Of a stretch of 64,000 nt of DNA, positions 16,286 through 25,445 are shown one piece after another (the first letter of the stretch is position 1; each line of letters starts with the position of its first letter). Source of the stretch: Deltaproteobacteria bacterium (GTDB lineage: Bacteria > Desulfobacterota > Binatia > HRBIN30 > CADEER01). The notes beneath the pieces were generated by a model. The model searched no databases. It had not been told where the DNA came from and saw only the letters and a list, made by a program, of their open reading frames with translations. Both the position numbers and the translations under genes were made by a program. The stretch spans positions 186,001-250,000 of the forward strand of contig JAJCZJ010000020.1 in assembly GCA_029262455.1 (NCBI GenBank), read 5' to 3'.

Positions 16286-17116
16286 TCAACGGTTCAGACG
16301 CCGACGCGCCGCGAACGCGACGAACCTCTGCGAGACCGCTGCCGGCAAACGCGACACCAAGTCGAAGAGCACCGCGTCGGGGCCGACCAGCGTGCGCCTG
16401 CGATTCTTGCGAACCGCAGATAGGATCTTCTTGGCTGCCGCGGTCGGTGTAGTGATCGTTACTCTGTCGAAGTTTGCAGCAATCTCGTCTCGACTCATCC
16501 CAACCGCGCTGTCATCGATTCTCGCATCACGAGCGATATTTGTCCTGATGCCCCCTGGATGCACCGTCGTGGCCGACACCCCGCAGGGCTCGACCTCCAG
16601 CTCAATGCGCAACGCGTCGGTGAATCCTCGCACCGCGAACTTGGCTGCGTTGTAGGCAGATTGGGACGGGATGGCCATCAAACCGAAGACACTCGAGATA
16701 TTGACCACATGGCCTTCTCCAGAGGCTTTCAAGTAAGGCAAGAAGGCCCTCGTCCCGTGCACCACCCCCCAGAAGTTGATGTTCATCAACCACTCGAAGT
16801 CATCGTCGCTCATGGTGTCGATCGAGGCGAAGAGCGTGACGCCGGCATTGTTGAAGATGAGATTCACCGATCCGTGATCCGCGACCACCGTATCGGCCCA
16901 TGCAAAGACCGCATCACGGTCAGCTACGTCGAGTCGCACGGAGCTGACTTTTACGCCGCGGCCTTGCACGAGACCGACCGTCTCGGCCAAACCGGCCTCG
17001 TCGATATCGCTGAGCGCCAGGTCCGCCCCTCGAATCGCGAGTTCCACTGCCAGAGCACGCCCGATTCCAGAACCTGCCCCGGTGATCGCCGCGACCTTGC
17101 CTTCAAAGTCGTCCAT
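16286..17116 (-). CDS. Short-chain dehydrogenase/reductase (classical SDR)
   Basis: This is a 276-aa NAD(P)-dependent oxidoreductase. It has TGAGSGIGRAL (cofactor binding, ~14-24), NNAGV (~90), the catalytic Ser in NISSVFG, and YNAAK (the YxxxK pair). The C-terminal segment ILSAVRKNRRRTLVGPDAVLFDL is typical of the SDR subgroup near alcohol dehydrogenases of lipid or steroid metabolism. The gene lies 12 nt downstream of lgt on the same strand and may be cotranscribed with it. Substrate unknown. The 147-bp gap on its 3' side holds nothing recognisable. Confidence 0.9.
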   Translation of the reverse strand: MDDFEGKVAAITGAGSGIGRALAVELAIRGADLALSDIDEAGLAETVGLVQGRGVKVSSVRLDVADRDAVFAWADTVVADHGSVNLIFNNAGVTLFASIDTMSDDDFEWLMNINFWGVVHGTRAFLPYLKASGEGHVVNISSVFGLMAIPSQSAYNAAKFAVRGFTDALRIELEVEPCGVSATTVHPGGIRTNIARDARIDDSAVGMSRDEIAANFDRVTITTPTAAAKKILSAVRKNRRRTLVGPDAVLFDLVSRLPAAVSQRFVAFAARRRLNR

Positions 17117-17128
17117 GCAATCTCCGTA

Positions 17129-17980
17129 TCACGATCCGGCAAGGCGCGGAGTACCACGCTCAACCGCAGGACGCCGCCCGCGCTTGCGAGGCGATCGTCG
17201 GCGCTGCGGAGGCTCAGTCGATCGCTTCGCGCCGAAGATCCACAACCCCGCCGCGACGACAATCACACTGATACCCTGGGCGCCGGTGAGCCCCAAGAAC
17301 ACGACTTCGTTGGTGCGAACGAACTCCACGAAGAAACGCTCGACGCCAGCGAGCACCAGGTAAAGTCCGAACAAACGTCCGTCTTTGGCCCAGGGTTTCG
17401 TGCGCAGATGCCACAACAGCCACGCGGCTAGCCCCATGGCGATCATCTCGTAAACCGGCGTCGGGTGTACGGCTACATCGGTCGGGACCACGGCATTCGG
17501 GTACGCCATCGCCCACGGCACATCCGATGGAATCCCGTAGTCGCCGTCGCCGGCGAGCTGACAGCCGATCCGGCCGATCGCATAGGCTGCCGCCAACCCC
17601 GCGGCGAAAGAGTCGCAGAGATCCCAGAGACGCCGCTTGTGACGATGCGCAACGAACAGAACGGCAAACGCGCCACCCGCAACCCCGCCGTACCAGGTTA
17701 GCCCAGTGCTGCCGAAGAGGGTTCCGAGGGGGTTACGTTCAAGCTTCTCCAAGTGCTCGGCGACGTAGTATAAGCGCGCTCCGACGACCCCTCCGACGAT
17801 TGCCAAAACAGGGTAATCCTCGAACCTGGAAGACGGGATTCCCCTTCGCTCGAGTTCGCGCGATACCAGCCAACTTCCCGCGAGATAGGCCAAGGCGAGC
17901 ATCAGCCCGAAGCTGTGGATCTTGAAAAACCCAAAATCGACCAACACCGGATACATGGGCGGCATGCTGCCTGAGAGCAT
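17129..17980 (-). CDS. lgt: Prolipoprotein diacylglyceryl transferase Lgt
   Basis: Lgt moves diacylglyceryl from phosphatidylglycerol to the lipobox Cys of prolipoproteins, the first step of lipoprotein maturation in the inner membrane. The protein has about seven membrane segments and the signature GRIGCQLAGDGDYG, plus HPTPVYE and a C-terminal RFFVEFVRTNE with the conserved Arg and Glu. Cys replaces Asn in GRIGN and TWYGG replaces FHGG; both changes are usual in the delta-type subgroup. The start could be 17980 or the internal ATG at 17956 (MYPVLVDFG), which fits the family N-terminus better. Several predicted lipoproteins in the window are its likely clients. Confidence 0.92.
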   Translation of the reverse strand: MLSGSMPPMYPVLVDFGFFKIHSFGLMLALAYLAGSWLVSRELERRGIPSSRFEDYPVLAIVGGVVGARLYYVAEHLEKLERNPLGTLFGSTGLTWYGGVAGGAFAVLFVAHRHKRRLWDLCDSFAAGLAAAYAIGRIGCQLAGDGDYGIPSDVPWAMAYPNAVVPTDVAVHPTPVYEMIAMGLAAWLLWHLRTKPWAKDGRLFGLYLVLAGVERFFVEFVRTNEVVFLGLTGAQGISVIVVAAGLWIFGAKRSTEPPQRRRSPRKRGRRPAVERGTPRLAGS

Positions 17981-18028
17981 GCATCGATTGCAATCGGCGC
18001 AAGAGCTGCAGCCGCCGGTAGCTGCTCG

Positions 18029-18985
18029 TTAGCGAAAGGCACTCGGAGGTGGTGGGTCGCCGCGCAAGGCATGCAACGCGGCCGGTACCTCCATGCAACA
18101 ACAGATTGTCGCAAGGACGAACGCCAGCGGCTGGTGATATGATGCGACGCCGTACCGCGACCCGTTGGCTAGGCACATGCGGTAGCTGTTGAACAGCCGG
18201 CCCGCAAGATACGCCACAATCGACACCGGGCCTAGGCGAACCGTCCACGAGTACGGCACGCTATGGTCGATCTGCCGGCTTCGCACCATCCCGTAGCCTA
18301 GACTGCTGCGGATCTCTCGCTCGGCGCTCCAATCGTAGGCGTGCGTGACGACGACGGCCGGGTCGACACCCAGAGAGTGGCCCGCCCGCAGCATCGCTTG
18401 ACTGAGCAGACTCGACGAATGCGCAACTCGTCCGTCGCCGGCGTGCTCGAGGTAGACCTCCCGCAACGAAACCATGTTGTTCTCAGTGAGATGGCGACTG
18501 TAACCCGGGGCATCTGCGTCGATATACGAACGTGAAATCACATTCATCACGCGGCCGAGAACGCCCGAGGCGGGATAGAGAGTTCGACCACTGACCACAG
18601 CCGCACCGACACACCGATGTCGCGATTCCAAACACGCCCGCAGCCAACCGGGCTCGGGGACACAGTCGCCGTCGAGCAACGCAACCCAATCAGTACGTGA
18701 TTCCTGAACGCCCCGCTTCTTCAGCTCGCGCGCTTGATCCGATGCATCGTGGATCACCCGCAGCTCAGGCAGCAGGGACAGCGCGTCGGACGGCGTAGCC
18801 CCGCAGGTCGAAACCGACTCGACCAGGACATACTCCGCCGCCGCGCGAGACTCCTGCGCCGCCAAGGCTTCCAAAACTTCCCGGAGTCTTTGCGCACTCC
18901 CTACTGACTCGGCCTCGTAGTCGACAGTAATGACGACACTAATCTCCGGCTCAGTGCGGTCCCGTTGATCCGTCCCCGTCTCCAC
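18029..18985 (-). CDS. Glycosyltransferase family 2 (GT-A fold)
   Basis: This is a 318-aa protein. The GT-A core starts at ISVVITVDYEAES; the metal- and donor-binding acidic motif is ALLDGDCVPEPGWL (DxD-like D-G-D), followed by RTLYP and the acceptor-side E-N-N region in SRHLTENNMVSLREV. The C-terminal ~70 residues carry a hydrophobic segment with flanking aromatic residues (VRLGPVSIVAYLAGRLFNSY), suggesting membrane attachment. The 48-nt gap to lgt on the same strand suggests cotranscription. It is probably involved in a lipid-linked or surface glycan. Confidence 0.85.
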   Translation of the reverse strand: METGTDQRDRTEPEISVVITVDYEAESVGSAQRLREVLEALAAQESRAAAEYVLVESVSTCGATPSDALSLLPELRVIHDASDQARELKKRGVQESRTDWVALLDGDCVPEPGWLRACLESRHRCVGAAVVSGRTLYPASGVLGRVMNVISRSYIDADAPGYSRHLTENNMVSLREVYLEHAGDGRVAHSSSLLSQAMLRAGHSLGVDPAVVVTHAYDWSAEREIRSSLGYGMVRSRQIDHSVPYSWTVRLGPVSIVAYLAGRLFNSYRMCLANGSRYGVASYHQPLAFVLATICCCMEVPAALHALRGDPPPPSAFR

Positions 18986-19022
18986 TTTTCATACCACCCG
19001 GTTCCGGCTTCACGGCCGCACT

Positions 19023-19853
19023 TCAGGCCGGCAATTTCGTGCGCAAGTCGCGCGGGTAGGCGTTGATCCAAATATCCAGTTTGCCGCCGAGCTCGGGACG
19101 TTGCCGGTTCTCGGCGATCCCCTGCTTCGCCCAATCGGCCCACATGCCCCAAGGCGGCAGGAAGAAGTATCCTCCGCGCAGACCTCCAATGGCAACGTAG
19201 CACTTCTGAACGACGCAGACCGCGGTCAGGGCACAGATGAGCGCAGCCACCTGGTCGCGCTCGCGACATGTGTCGAACGCCGTCCATAGGTCATCGTCCG
19301 GCCAGTCTAGACGTTCGCGGAGTGCGACCAGCCGCTTTCCTTCCACACACTTTTCCAAAAGCCAGGAAAACTTCTCGCCGCGGCTTAGCGAAGGCCGCTT
19401 GGAGAAAACGTCATCACCGATCATGACGCTCAAAAACACCGCCGGTGACGCCTCGACCACCGAGGCGTTCGGAATGACATGCGGAAAGCGGAGCAGCTCA
19501 CGCGAAGTCGTGACATGCTTCAATACCTGCCCCAAACACTCACCTGCCGTATCGCGCAATGCCCGGCCGTTGCCCGCTGCGCCGCTCGCCGGTGGCTTGC
19601 AACGCTTCTGAAAGATCCCCAAAGAGAAGGTCCGTTCGACCCCCCGGGTCGAGGTCTCCAGAAATCCTGGGCCAACCACCGGCCCACCCAGTGCGATCAC
19701 GTCGCAGCGCCGAGGAAGGACCCGCCCACGCACCTCTCGGTCACTGTCGCTGGTTACGCGAGATACCAGAAACCTGACATCCCGCGTACGACAGAGGCCG
19801 ACCGACTTTCCGGACCGACTGACCCCGACATCCACTCCAGCCACCACCGTCAC
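19023..19853 (-). CDS. DUF429 family protein (predicted RNase H-fold nuclease)
   Basis: This is a 276-aa protein whose N-terminus VVAGVDVGVSRSGKSVGLC is the first beta-hairpin of an RNase H-like fold, with Asp in G-V-D-V-G. Further family blocks are DVIALGGPVVGPGFL (usually D-x-P at this place, here GGPVVGP), GVERTFSLGIF and the C-terminal FDTCRERDQVAALICALTA, where E-x-D-x-x-D/A acidic residues normally complete the site. The second acidic position is replaced (ALGGP for the usual IDAP), so catalytic competence is doubtful. Its biological role is unknown in all organisms I can recall. On its upstream side lies a secreted-protein remnant (19987-20222). Confidence 0.75.
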   Translation of the reverse strand: MTVVAGVDVGVSRSGKSVGLCRTRDVRFLVSRVTSDSDREVRGRVLPRRCDVIALGGPVVGPGFLETSTRGVERTFSLGIFQKRCKPPASGAAGNGRALRDTAGECLGQVLKHVTTSRELLRFPHVIPNASVVEASPAVFLSVMIGDDVFSKRPSLSRGEKFSWLLEKCVEGKRLVALRERLDWPDDDLWTAFDTCRERDQVAALICALTAVCVVQKCYVAIGGLRGGYFFLPPWGMWADWAKQGIAENRQRPELGGKLDIWINAYPRDLRTKLPA

Positions 19854-19986
19854 AGTGCTCGGTGCCTTCCTGGAAGTTGCGGTCGAACCATTCCCAACGA
19901 TCTCCCCGTTTGATCAAGATCTCGGATCGAACTCTAGCAATAGAACGCGACAGACCAAAGCCGAAGATCAAGTCTCCCAAAACGGA

Positions 19987-20222
19987 TCAGGCGCGCCGGA
20001 GCCGGAGCATGACGACCAGCGATCCTGCCGCAAGCCGCAGGATCGAGCGCGCCCCCGGGGCCGGAGCCGGTACTGGTTCGATCACAGCAGCAAAGCCAGG
20101 GCCTCCGATGTCGAAGATCTCTCCGTCCACCGCCGTGTCGTCACCCACCTCGCCATTGGTGAGGTGGAACTTCGCCATGCCGACGGCTGAGTCGAAGGGC
20201 AGAGCGTCAAAGGAAATCGGCC
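19987..20222 (-). pseudogene. C-terminal remnant of a choice-of-anchor (U-type) secreted protein with C-terminal sorting signal
   Basis: Directly behind the stop of the TPR-sulfatase gene a frame opens that reads PISFDALPFDSAVGMAKF, then HLTNGEVGDDTAVDGEI and FDIGGPGFA. This matches, as I know the family, the end of 'choice-of-anchor U' domains (LTDGGLGDD...VDGxIxDPGGPA). A Pro/Ala linker (EPVPAPAPG) and a short hydrophobic helix ending RLRRA follow, the layout of a PEP-CTERM-like sorting tail. Only ~78 residues exist: no matching N-terminus can sit upstream because the sulfatase CDS occupies it in another frame. An internal ATG at 20178 would allow a 63-aa product without a signal peptide, which makes no sense for such a tail. 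I read it as a truncated relic. Confidence 0.5.
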
Positions 20223-22673
20223 CTATTCTCGTTCGAGCAGCGGGCCGAAGTCGGCGTCTTGGGTGAAACGGTTGCGAAGTTCGTCACCACCGAGCTGGAG
20301 TGCCTTGTCGAGGTGCTCTTTGGCAACGGTTTCCCGGCCGGCTTTCAGCTCGACCCGGGCCAAGCGCAGCCACCAGGCGGCACTGTCCGGGTCGGCCTCC
20401 GCCACCTTGCGGAGAAGGTCGATCGCCTCATCGTAGCGCCCGGTTTCGATATAGCCCAGAGCCAGGTTGTTGTAGACGACACCCTGGGTCGGATTGAGCT
20501 CGAGGGCTCGCTGCAGCAGCTTGATTGCCTCGTCGTAGCGCTTTTCGCGCAGCAACAAGGTTCCGAGGTTGTAGTGCGCCTCGAAGTGTTTATCGGTGAG
20601 TTCGATGACGCGGCGATATGTGGTGATCGCGCGCCTCGTCTCCTTTTTTCGGTCGAAGTAACTGCCGAGGTTATTGAGGGCGGCGACGTGGTCGGGCTCC
20701 GATTCCAGGGCTCTGCGATAGAGGGCGAGCGCCTCGTCTTCGTTACCCTGCCCCTCGCGAATGACGCCAAGGTTGTACAGTGCATCGGCATTGCGCATGT
20801 CGATCTCCAGGGCGCGTTCGAGGGCGGCGGCGGCGTCCGTGTCCCGATTGTCCCGGTGATACGTATTGCTGAGGCCGATCAATGCCTTCACGTAGAGCGG
20901 GTCGCGGCGCAGCGCTTCTTCGTACCACTCGATCGCCTTCTCGGAGTTGCCGGACTCCTGGAAGAGCTCCGCGAACTCATTGGCCAGCTCCGGCGCACTG
21001 CGGTCGTGTTGGAGCGCCTGCTTGAGCAGATCGAAGGCCGTCACATAGTCGGCCTCGCGGCGGTGGATTCGCGCCAGCGCAATACGGCCTTGGTTGCGTC
21101 GTGGGTCGAGGGCAATGACGGTCTCGTATTGCTTCTTGGCTTCTTCGGTCTGCCCCTGCGACTGCAGAGCATTGCCGAGCGAGCTGTGGGCCATGACGTT
21201 GCCCGGGTCTTTCTCCAACACCGAGCGCAGGGCGGGGATGGCCTTGTCGAGTTCACGCGTGCGCATCAGGTTCTGTGCCGTTTGGAACTCTTCCCACAGG
21301 ACGATCTTATCCTTGGGGTCTGGCAAATCTCCTTCGACCCGTTCGCCACGGTCGTCGATGGCGTAGCCGAGAGCGGCGAGTCGCTCTCGCTCGACGGCGG
21401 TGAGCTCGCGCCGCGAACCTTCCAACGAACCGGTGCGCATCACGTCGGACGACAAATACTCGTCGAGCTTTGTCGACAGGCTTCCCGCTTCCGACGGCTT
21501 TTCCGCAAACAGGTTCTCGGTCTCACCGGGGTCTTTTGCGACATCGTAGAGCTCTTGTCGCGGGGCCCGGATGTACTTGTGGTCCGACCGGCGCACGCCG
21601 CGCAGCTCGGCCCAGCCGTTGTTGAAGTACGGCACCAGCGTCTCGACGTAAATGTCGCGCTCGGGAGCGTTGCTGCTGTTCATGAAGCCGACGAGGGATT
21701 GTCCGTCGAGGCCGTCGGGCACCGGGATACCGACCAGGTCGAGCGTCGTCGGCAGGATGTCCACCGTCGTGACCTGGCCGGCAACGCGTTTTCCGGCCGG
21801 AAGCGCGGGGTGCCGCATGATCAGGGGCACGCGCAGAGTGGCGTCGTAGAGCAACAAGGAGTGCGTCTTCTCGCCGTGCTCGCCGAGACTTTCGCCGTGG
21901 TCGGAGGTCAGGATGATCAAGGTGTCGTCGAGATGGCGCAGGCTGCGCAGTCCGTCGATGACACGTCCGACCTGGGCGTCGACGCCGGCGATCTCACCTT
22001 CGTACGGCTGGCCGTCGTAGAGGACGTCGAACGGCGGCGGCGGCTGGTAGTTGGCGTGCGGATCGAAATAGTGCAACCACAGGAAGAAGCGCTCGTCCTT
22101 GTTTTTCGCGAGCCAGGCGAGTCCTTGATCGGTCACGGTGCGACCCGGGCGCTCGTCGAACATGAACATCGGTGCGTCTTTGCCGCCGTGCAGGTTGTCG
22201 TCGTAACTCTGAAAGCCCTGGTCTAATCCGAACTTGGAGTCGAGAACGAAGGCTCCGATCACAGCTCCGGTGTTGAAGTCGTGGTTGCGCAGGATTTCGG
22301 CCATGGTTTCGACTTGGCGCGGTACTTGGAACGTGCCGTTGTTGCGAACGCCGTGATGGATTGGGTAGAGGCCGCTCAAGATCGAGGTATGGCTGGGCAG
22401 AGTGAGCGGTACCGGCGTGATGGCCGTTTCGAAGAGTACGCCTTTGGCAGCCATCGCATCGATGTTCGGAGTCTCGATATCCTCGTAGCCATAGGCGTGG
22501 ATCCGATCCGCCCGCGTCGTGTCGAGGGTGATGACGACGACATTGCGAATGTTCGCGCGGTCGACGCCGTCATCGCCAGATCGGCAGCCAAAGAATATGC
22601 CGAAAGCCGAGACGTAGAACGCCCACGTGTAGAGCGCGGCTCGCCGCCAAGTCGGAATTCGGTACGAGGGCAC
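20223..22673 (-). CDS. Alkaline-phosphatase/sulfatase-fold protein with C-terminal TPR array
   Basis: This is an 816-aa envelope protein. The N-terminal ~30 residues form a hydrophobic signal ending in FFGC, possibly a lipoprotein. Residues ~42-430 are a sulfatase-fold domain: ITLDTTRADRIHAYGY, the nucleophile region T91-L-P-S-H95, DPHANYQPPPPF, and the metal pair in TSDHGESLGEHGEKTH. Thr takes the place of the Cys/Ser that becomes formylglycine in true sulfatases, as in phosphoethanolamine or glycerophosphate transferases. Residues ~480-800 hold about nine TPR units (for example ALYNLGVIREGQGNEDEALA). RERLAALGYAIDD joins the halves. It lies 10 nt downstream of the gene at 22684-23214. A transferase or phosphohydrolase role on envelope glycans is my inference. 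Confidence 0.85.
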   Translation of the reverse strand: MPSYRIPTWRRAALYTWAFYVSAFGIFFGCRSGDDGVDRANIRNVVVITLDTTRADRIHAYGYEDIETPNIDAMAAKGVLFETAITPVPLTLPSHTSILSGLYPIHHGVRNNGTFQVPRQVETMAEILRNHDFNTGAVIGAFVLDSKFGLDQGFQSYDDNLHGGKDAPMFMFDERPGRTVTDQGLAWLAKNKDERFFLWLHYFDPHANYQPPPPFDVLYDGQPYEGEIAGVDAQVGRVIDGLRSLRHLDDTLIILTSDHGESLGEHGEKTHSLLLYDATLRVPLIMRHPALPAGKRVAGQVTTVDILPTTLDLVGIPVPDGLDGQSLVGFMNSSNAPERDIYVETLVPYFNNGWAELRGVRRSDHKYIRAPRQELYDVAKDPGETENLFAEKPSEAGSLSTKLDEYLSSDVMRTGSLEGSRRELTAVERERLAALGYAIDDRGERVEGDLPDPKDKIVLWEEFQTAQNLMRTRELDKAIPALRSVLEKDPGNVMAHSSLGNALQSQGQTEEAKKQYETVIALDPRRNQGRIALARIHRREADYVTAFDLLKQALQHDRSAPELANEFAELFQESGNSEKAIEWYEEALRRDPLYVKALIGLSNTYHRDNRDTDAAAALERALEIDMRNADALYNLGVIREGQGNEDEALALYRRALESEPDHVAALNNLGSYFDRKKETRRAITTYRRVIELTDKHFEAHYNLGTLLLREKRYDEAIKLLQRALELNPTQGVVYNNLALGYIETGRYDEAIDLLRKVAEADPDSAAWWLRLARVELKAGRETVAKEHLDKALQLGGDELRNRFTQDADFGPLLERE

Positions 22674-22683
22674 GAGCTAGCTT

Positions 22684-23214
22684 CTATGGACCGGCGAGAA
22701 AACCGACGTAGCCGGCGCCAGGACCTTCGACGACAAGCTCTCGAGCACATCGCCATCCCGGTGCGATGGGAGCTCCGTTTGGCGGGGTGGCGCTGCGCAC
22801 GCCGTCACACTCCACCCTGGTCGCCGACCAAACGGCGGTCACGACGACGACCTGGCCCGCGGGCGGCTGCAGTCTCAGCGTGCACGACTTACCCGTTGAG
22901 CAAGATTCACCCGCCGGCGCACCGCTGCTGAGCGCGGTCGAGGGCAAGGTTCGCACGTCGACAGTGCGCACCCGCGACTCCTTGTCACCGCGTTCGCCGC
23001 GACGCTTGTCGCGTTTCGCATGCCGCTCTGCCCGGATCGCCTCTTGTTCGGCCACCGGCAGCTTGAGGAACTCTTCACGTCGCTTCAACGCCTCTTCGCG
23101 GCGCTCCGCCACCCAGGTCTTTCGCGCCTCGGGCTCGCGCGGCGGCGAATCCTCAGCGACGGCGTTCGTCGCGAGGACCGCAGTGAGCAGAGAGCAGATC
23201 AGCCAATATCGCAT
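22684..23214 (-). CDS. Exported hypothetical protein: charged helix plus Cys-containing beta domain
   Basis: I chose the ATG at 23214: GGAGG lies 9 nt upstream and it opens a signal peptide (MRYWLICSLLTAVLATNAVAE). The mature 156 residues begin with a strongly charged helical segment (ERREEALKRREEFLKLP, then AERHAKRDKRRGERGDK), reminiscent of DUF3106-like periplasmic proteins, followed by a ~90-residue beta-rich domain with four Cys (ESCSTGKSCTLRL, VECDGV, WRCAREL). No known family is recognised. Same strand and 10 nt from the TPR-sulfatase gene, so the two are probably cotranscribed and act in the same compartment. Confidence 0.7.
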   Translation of the reverse strand: MRYWLICSLLTAVLATNAVAEDSPPREPEARKTWVAERREEALKRREEFLKLPVAEQEAIRAERHAKRDKRRGERGDKESRVRTVDVRTLPSTALSSGAPAGESCSTGKSCTLRLQPPAGQVVVVTAVWSATRVECDGVRSATPPNGAPIAPGWRCARELVVEGPGAGYVGFLAGP

Positions 23215-23330
23215 TATCACAAACCTCCAGGGCCCGGACTTATGGCACAATCCCCGAGCCGCTTCACACCCACCTACATGCCGCGACACGTCAAGCGAGG
23301 CATCCCCGCGTGAGATAGGCCCCCGTGTCG

Positions 23331-25136
23331 TTAGAAGGGCGCGGGTCCTCTTAAAACACATTCCCCGCGCTCCGAGACCGCCACCACTTCGTACAATCCG
23401 TAGCCCCCCTGCCGAAACACCGGCCGCAAATAGCTTGCCTGGAAGTCGATCCAGCTGCGGCGCTCGTCTTCATCGAGATTCTCCTTTAAGAATCGTACGA
23501 GCAGCTGCTCTGATGCCGCGATGTGAGTGACGCCTTCACTGCGCAACGTCCGGGCTACGCCGCAGCCATCGGCTGCGCCCAAGGCGGCGCGCAAACGCAC
23601 ACCCGAAGCGTAATAAATCTGATCGTAGACGAAAGGCGTTTCCCAATAGTACGAACGGTCTCCGAGAAACACATGGTAAGTGAGCGAGGTCGGCCCCAGA
23701 TTGGCGTTGGCATACTGCACGACGGGATATTCCGGAACGTATCGATGGATGAATTCCTCCCGCGTCCTCGTACCATTCAACAAAGCCAACGGGTCGACCT
23801 CGCGCCAGTACAGCGCGAAATGCGCGACATTGAAGAGCAGCGCCGCCACGCACAACGCCGCCACAATCGGAATGCCGGACTGGCGCTGCATCCTCGCAAG
23901 CGCCTCCACCGTGAGAATCGTCAGCGGGATCAGGATCACCACGAGATAGCGGGCGGCGAAATCGTGCGAGAAGAAGACTGCCGGCAAGAATATCGCCGCG
24001 ATCAACGCAAAGACACCGTCGCGTCGCGTCGCTTCACGGCGCAGTGCTCCGGCAAAGCCGAGTAGGTACAGCGGATTGAACACGCCGTCGAAGCGCTGCA
24101 TGTCGCCTTCTTTGCCGGTGATGAAGATGCGGATCGGGCTGAGTGCGATCTCGAGCCAGCTTTCTCCATACTGCCAACGCCGGCGACTCAGCGGGTCGAG
24201 TCGCGCCATTTCGTGAAACGAGCTGCCACCGAAGATCTCACCGAAAAAAGGAAACACCGGGTTGCCGGTCAGCATCCAATTCTTGACTAGCCACGGTAGA
24301 GCTGGGATCGCGGCGAAGCCGGCAAACACAACCGCAGAGCGCAGCGCCGGCTTGAGGCCGGAAGGCGCCGCCAAGAGGGTCACGCCGAGGGTCATGAAAG
24401 CAACCACCATGAGTCCGCTGTACTTCACGCCGACCACACACCCAGCGGCCAGCCCGGCGAGGATGAGCCACCGGAGGCGGTCGTTCTCGTGCCACCGCTG
24501 CACTGCGAAAAACGCGACGGCGGCGTAGAACAGAACCGCCAGGTCCACGTAGGCGCGCGTCGCCAGGATCGCCACCGTAGGCGTCGTGAGCAAAAGCACG
24601 GCCCCTGTTGCCGCGGCGCGCAAACCTACACTCCACGTCAGCATGCGAAAGACGAGCGCAACCGACGCGAGCCCATACAGCATGTGCAAGAGTTTGGTGG
24701 AGGTCGCGCTGCCGATAGCGAGCAGCGGCATGAACTGCAGCTCGAGCAGCATCGGGAAGTAGGAATACGCAATGCCCAACGATTCCTTGAAAATCCCCTC
24801 GCGCGAGAAGAGTTGAGGCATCGCAAGGTGGTAGGTTAGCTCATCGCGCGCCACTGGCGGCACCAAGCTGAGGACGACGAGCGCGGCGACGTACGCAAGC
24901 AAGACGAGAGCTAGCCCCCACCCAATACGGTCGCGGTGATTCCAAGTGCGGAACCCGACGAGCGTAACCGCGACCAACACCAAAGCCGCGAGCCCGGGAA
25001 TCACCAAGGCGATCGGAGAACCGACAAGAAGACCGACCCGGGCCGCAAAAAGGTCCGCTTCGGTAAGCAGCGCAACCGCGACCGAACACCAAAGGAGCAC
25101 CTCCAGGGCTGCTCCCCGATCCTGCGTTTCGGTCAT
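23331..25136 (-). CDS. Multi-pass membrane glycosyltransferase, GT-C fold (GT39/ArnT-like)
   Basis: This is a 601-aa protein with about 11-12 hydrophobic segments through residue ~430 and a soluble C-terminal part of ~170 residues. The first periplasmic loop carries ARDELTYHLAMPQLF, the D-E motif of GT-C enzymes that use polyprenyl-phosphate sugars, and SYFPMLLELQFMPLLA follows, typical of the GT39/PMT-like group. It would transfer a sugar from a lipid carrier to a lipid or protein acceptor on the periplasmic side. It heads a minus-strand run with the exported protein at 22684 and the TPR-sulfatase at 20223; the 116-bp gap after it allows separate promoters. Confidence 0.85.
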   Translation of the reverse strand: MTETQDRGAALEVLLWCSVAVALLTEADLFAARVGLLVGSPIALVIPGLAALVLVAVTLVGFRTWNHRDRIGWGLALVLLAYVAALVVLSLVPPVARDELTYHLAMPQLFSREGIFKESLGIAYSYFPMLLELQFMPLLAIGSATSTKLLHMLYGLASVALVFRMLTWSVGLRAAATGAVLLLTTPTVAILATRAYVDLAVLFYAAVAFFAVQRWHENDRLRWLILAGLAAGCVVGVKYSGLMVVAFMTLGVTLLAAPSGLKPALRSAVVFAGFAAIPALPWLVKNWMLTGNPVFPFFGEIFGGSSFHEMARLDPLSRRRWQYGESWLEIALSPIRIFITGKEGDMQRFDGVFNPLYLLGFAGALRREATRRDGVFALIAAIFLPAVFFSHDFAARYLVVILIPLTILTVEALARMQRQSGIPIVAALCVAALLFNVAHFALYWREVDPLALLNGTRTREEFIHRYVPEYPVVQYANANLGPTSLTYHVFLGDRSYYWETPFVYDQIYYASGVRLRAALGAADGCGVARTLRSEGVTHIAASEQLLVRFLKENLDEDERRSWIDFQASYLRPVFRQGGYGLYEVVAVSERGECVLRGPAPF

Positions 25137-25445
25137 TGCCGGTAGGCCTACCGGGATTGAGCGAAAGCGTCAATTGTCAGATGGCGGATGCCTGGGACAC
25201 AGTCCCTGCCTGCCAACCGCCGCGCCCCGAAGCGAGATCGGCACCTGCCGCTGTCGCGAAGCTGTCCAATTTTACAAGTGCAAACTCAATCAAGGCAACA
25301 CATTGACAGTCAAAGAGTCCTCATGGTAGCGCCGTAAGCATAGACGAGAGCGAGAGTTCGTTCTTCGCCGTCGACATCGCAACGCGACCTAGAACATCCA
25401 ACGCAGCCGGTTTGGGCTCGCCCCGACCGGATGAAAGGGGGAATC
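25137..25445. other. Intergenic region between divergent genes
   Basis: This is 309 bp between the GT-C gene (minus) and the secreted Cys-rich gene (plus). It should hold two promoters. A TTGACA at 25303-25308 lacks a good -10 partner, and on the minus strand TTGCCT followed after 18 nt by TAAAAT (25293-25264) is a weak candidate for the GT-C gene. AAAGGGGGAATC just before 25446 is a good ribosome binding site. I see no RNA gene or repeat. Confidence 0.4.

Noticed and set aside
20259-22226. A 655-residue open frame antisense to the TPR-sulfatase gene.
   Set aside because: Such long antisense frames arise from the codon bias of a high-GC gene. Its translation shows no domain, while the opposite strand shows clear sulfatase and TPR motifs.
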